A stretch of 23,549 nucleotides of DNA from Chloroflexota bacterium (GTDB lineage: Bacteria; Chloroflexota; Anaerolineae; CG2-30-64-16). Of this stretch, positions 22,099 through 23,549 are shown in pieces; the stretch's first letter is position 1, and every line of letters begins with the position of its first letter. The stretch is from positions 1 through 23,549 of the forward strand of contig JAKPQT010000297.1 in assembly GCA_029555885.1 (NCBI GenBank), read 5' to 3'. Both the position numbers and the translations under genes were made by a program. Under the pieces are notes generated by a model. It did not search any database and was not told the origin of the DNA. It was given only the letters and a program-made list of their open reading frames with translations.

Positions 22099-23549
22099 AT
22101 GGCCGGGTTGCCGATTCGGAAGATGACGCTGTACAAACACGGCGTAGGATACTTCGTGCGGCAGGGACAGACCGAGGGCGACACGGTCGCGCTGGCCTTC
22201 CGCACGGAGGAGATGAACGACGTCCTCAAGAGCCTGACGGCTGTCGCAGCGGGCGGGCAGGTATTGGGCGTGGACTACCAGACGCCGGAGGACAAGGCTG
22301 CGCTGCTGGCGCGCTCTTCCATCCAGCTTTCCGATGACGCCAGCCTGCGCGACCTGCTGCGCGACCTGCGGGGCCGTCGCGTCCACCTGACGACGACCGG
22401 CGACACCCTGAACGGCATCGTCGTGGGCGTGGACCTGCCCGCCGAGCGCGAGCCGATGGCCGCAGTCATCCTGTCGCTCTGGCTGCCGGAGGCGCGCGCG
22501 GTGCGCCCGCTGCGGCTGGGCGACGTGCTGAGCCTCGTCATCGAGGACGAGCGGGGGGCCGCCGACCTGGCCTACTTCCTGGAGACGAGCTTGACCGAGG
22601 AGGCGAAACGAGCGGTCACCATCCGGCTGTCCGGCCCGTCCGAGCTACTGGTCAGCTACATCGCGCCCAGCCCCGTCTGGCGGGTCAGCTATCGTCTGGT
22701 GGCCGACGCGACGGAGGCAAACGCCGCTGAATCCACCGCCGGGCTGCTGCAGGGCTGGGGGCTGTTCGACAACACGCTCGACGAGGACCTGGAGAACGTC
22801 AGCCTCACCTTCGTCGCCGGGATGCCGGTCAGCTTCATCTACGACCTCTACACGCCCTTCACGCCGCCTCGCCCGGTCGTCCAGGAGCAGGCAAGGGGGG
22901 TGGCCGGGCCGGTGGAGTTCGAGGAGGCGGTCGAGGCCGTCCCCCGCTCCGCAGCCATGCTGCGCAGCGCCAAACGCGGCATGGTGGCGGAGGAGCGCGC
23001 GTTCGGCGCGGGCGCGCGGGCGGCGTTCAGCGCCGACGATCTCGCCGCCTCCACGACCGTAACTGCCACGGGCCAGGCGCAGGGCGAGTTCTTCAGCTAC
23101 GTCGTGGCGAATCCGGTGACGGTGCGCCGGGGCCGGTCGGCGATGGTGCCCATCCTGCAGACCGCGCTGCAGTTCCGCAAGGAGCGCATCTACAACGGGT
23201 TCAAGCATCCTCGCCATCCGGTTATCACGATGCGCTTCACCAACGAGACCGGCCTGACGCTGGAGCGCGGGCCGCTCACGGTGGCGGAGGCGGGCGAGTA
23301 TGCGGGCGAGGCGATGCTGCCCTTCACGGCCCCGGGCGGCGAGCTGTTCCTGGCCTATGCGGTGGACCTCGGCATCACAGTGACCGAGACGCCGGAGGCC
23401 GAGCGGCGACTGGCTGCAGTAGACATCAAGGACGGCCTGCTGGTCATCCAGGAGTGGGACGTGCAGTCGATCGCGTACCGCATCGAGAACCGCAACGATG
23501 CACCTGCGTCCGTGACGCTCGAACATCCCCGGCTGCCCAACTACACCCC
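22099..23549 (+). CDS. DUF4139-family protein (MuiA-like), C-terminus beyond window
   Basis: The frame is open from the ATG at 22099 to the window end, giving 483 residues so far. CAGGAGG lies upstream of the ATG. The DUF4139 landmarks are IAPSPVWRVSYRLV (about 188-201), and later GEFFSYVVANPVTVRRGRSAMVPIL, which matches the family's strand pairs before its second half. Family members are poorly understood and often labelled mucoidy inhibitor MuiA-like. The start MAGLPIRKMTLYKHGVGYFV shows no signal peptide, so this one appears cytoplasmic. It follows the GATTGAA hairpin and is probably a separate transcript from the glycan operon. Confidence 0.85.
   Translation, partial: MAGLPIRKMTLYKHGVGYFVRQGQTEGDTVALAFRTEEMNDVLKSLTAVAAGGQVLGVDYQTPEDKAALLARSSIQLSDDASLRDLLRDLRGRRVHLTTTGDTLNGIVVGVDLPAEREPMAAVILSLWLPEARAVRPLRLGDVLSLVIEDERGAADLAYFLETSLTEEAKRAVTIRLSGPSELLVSYIAPSPVWRVSYRLVADATEANAAESTAGLLQGWGLFDNTLDEDLENVSLTFVAGMPVSFIYDLYTPFTPPRPVVQEQARGVAGPVEFEEAVEAVPRSAAMLRSAKRGMVAEERAFGAGARAAFSADDLAASTTVTATGQAQGEFFSYVVANPVTVRRGRSAMVPILQTALQFRKERIYNGFKHPRHPVITMRFTNETGLTLERGPLTVAEAGEYAGEAMLPFTAPGGELFLAYAVDLGITVTETPEAERRLAAVDIKDGLLVIQEWDVQSIAYRIENRNDAPASVTLEHPRLPNYT

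Noticed and set aside
1..23549. CRISPR arrays, toxin-antitoxin pairs, phage or integrase genes
   Set aside because: No regular spacer-repeat pattern and no such protein motifs were found on either strand.

Overview
The window is about 23.5 kb of GC-rich bacterial DNA, densely coded on both strands. No gene-free stretch exceeds 300 bases. The best guess is a member of the Chloroflexota, near the Anaerolineae or Caldilineae. This rests on general style rather than a marker gene: a secreted protein with Thr/Pro-rich linkers and a terminal WLPLVLR tail, an S8 protease beside a free-standing prodomain-like protein, an NrfA with CxxCH at its first heme, and many intergenic hairpin repeats. No rRNA, tRNA, CRISPR array, transposase or integrase was seen.

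Layout. (1) Positions 1-2825 hold a nitrite-ammonification locus. A minus-strand operon runs ferredoxin-like Fe-S protein, nrfH, nrfA (nrfA is cut by the window start). A small Cys-rich zinc-ribbon gene is divergent from it, and a perfect 20-bp inverted repeat lies between. (2) Positions 3069-6325, plus strand, hold an M42 aminopeptidase, an unknown 136-aa protein, and a thioredoxin-CcdA fusion that may supply extracytoplasmic thiol-reducing power. (3) Positions 6408-10266, minus strand, hold a tightly overlapped MoxR ATPase - DUF58 - DUF4129 operon. (4) Positions 10472-12286, minus strand, hold an intracellular subtilase followed by a small prodomain-like protein. Both have Arg/Ser-rich N-termini. 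(5) Positions 12437-14542, minus strand, hold a GT-C (GT39-like) membrane glycosyltransferase carrying two different hairpin repeats in frame. (6) Positions 14807-18802 hold a large secreted multidomain protein with two DNRLRE-type domains and an HExxH metallopeptidase-like core. (7) Positions 19031-21927 hold a flippase-like membrane protein, a GT2 polyprenyl-phosphate glycosyltransferase and an extended SDR sugar-nucleotide epimerase. These three are packed as one envelope-glycan operon. (8) From 22099 a DUF4139-family protein runs off the window end.

The most unusual layer is the repeats. Three copies of one 70-bp palindrome lie between genes. A second, CT/GA-rich hairpin family occurs once between genes and once inside the glycosyltransferase. 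Low-complexity hairpins occur inside that same gene and after the epimerase. The genes best worth follow-up are the Fe-S protein and zinc-ribbon pair at the nrf locus, the subtilase and prodomain-like pair, and the secreted metallopeptidase with its C-terminal tail. No clearly new defence or mobile system was found.
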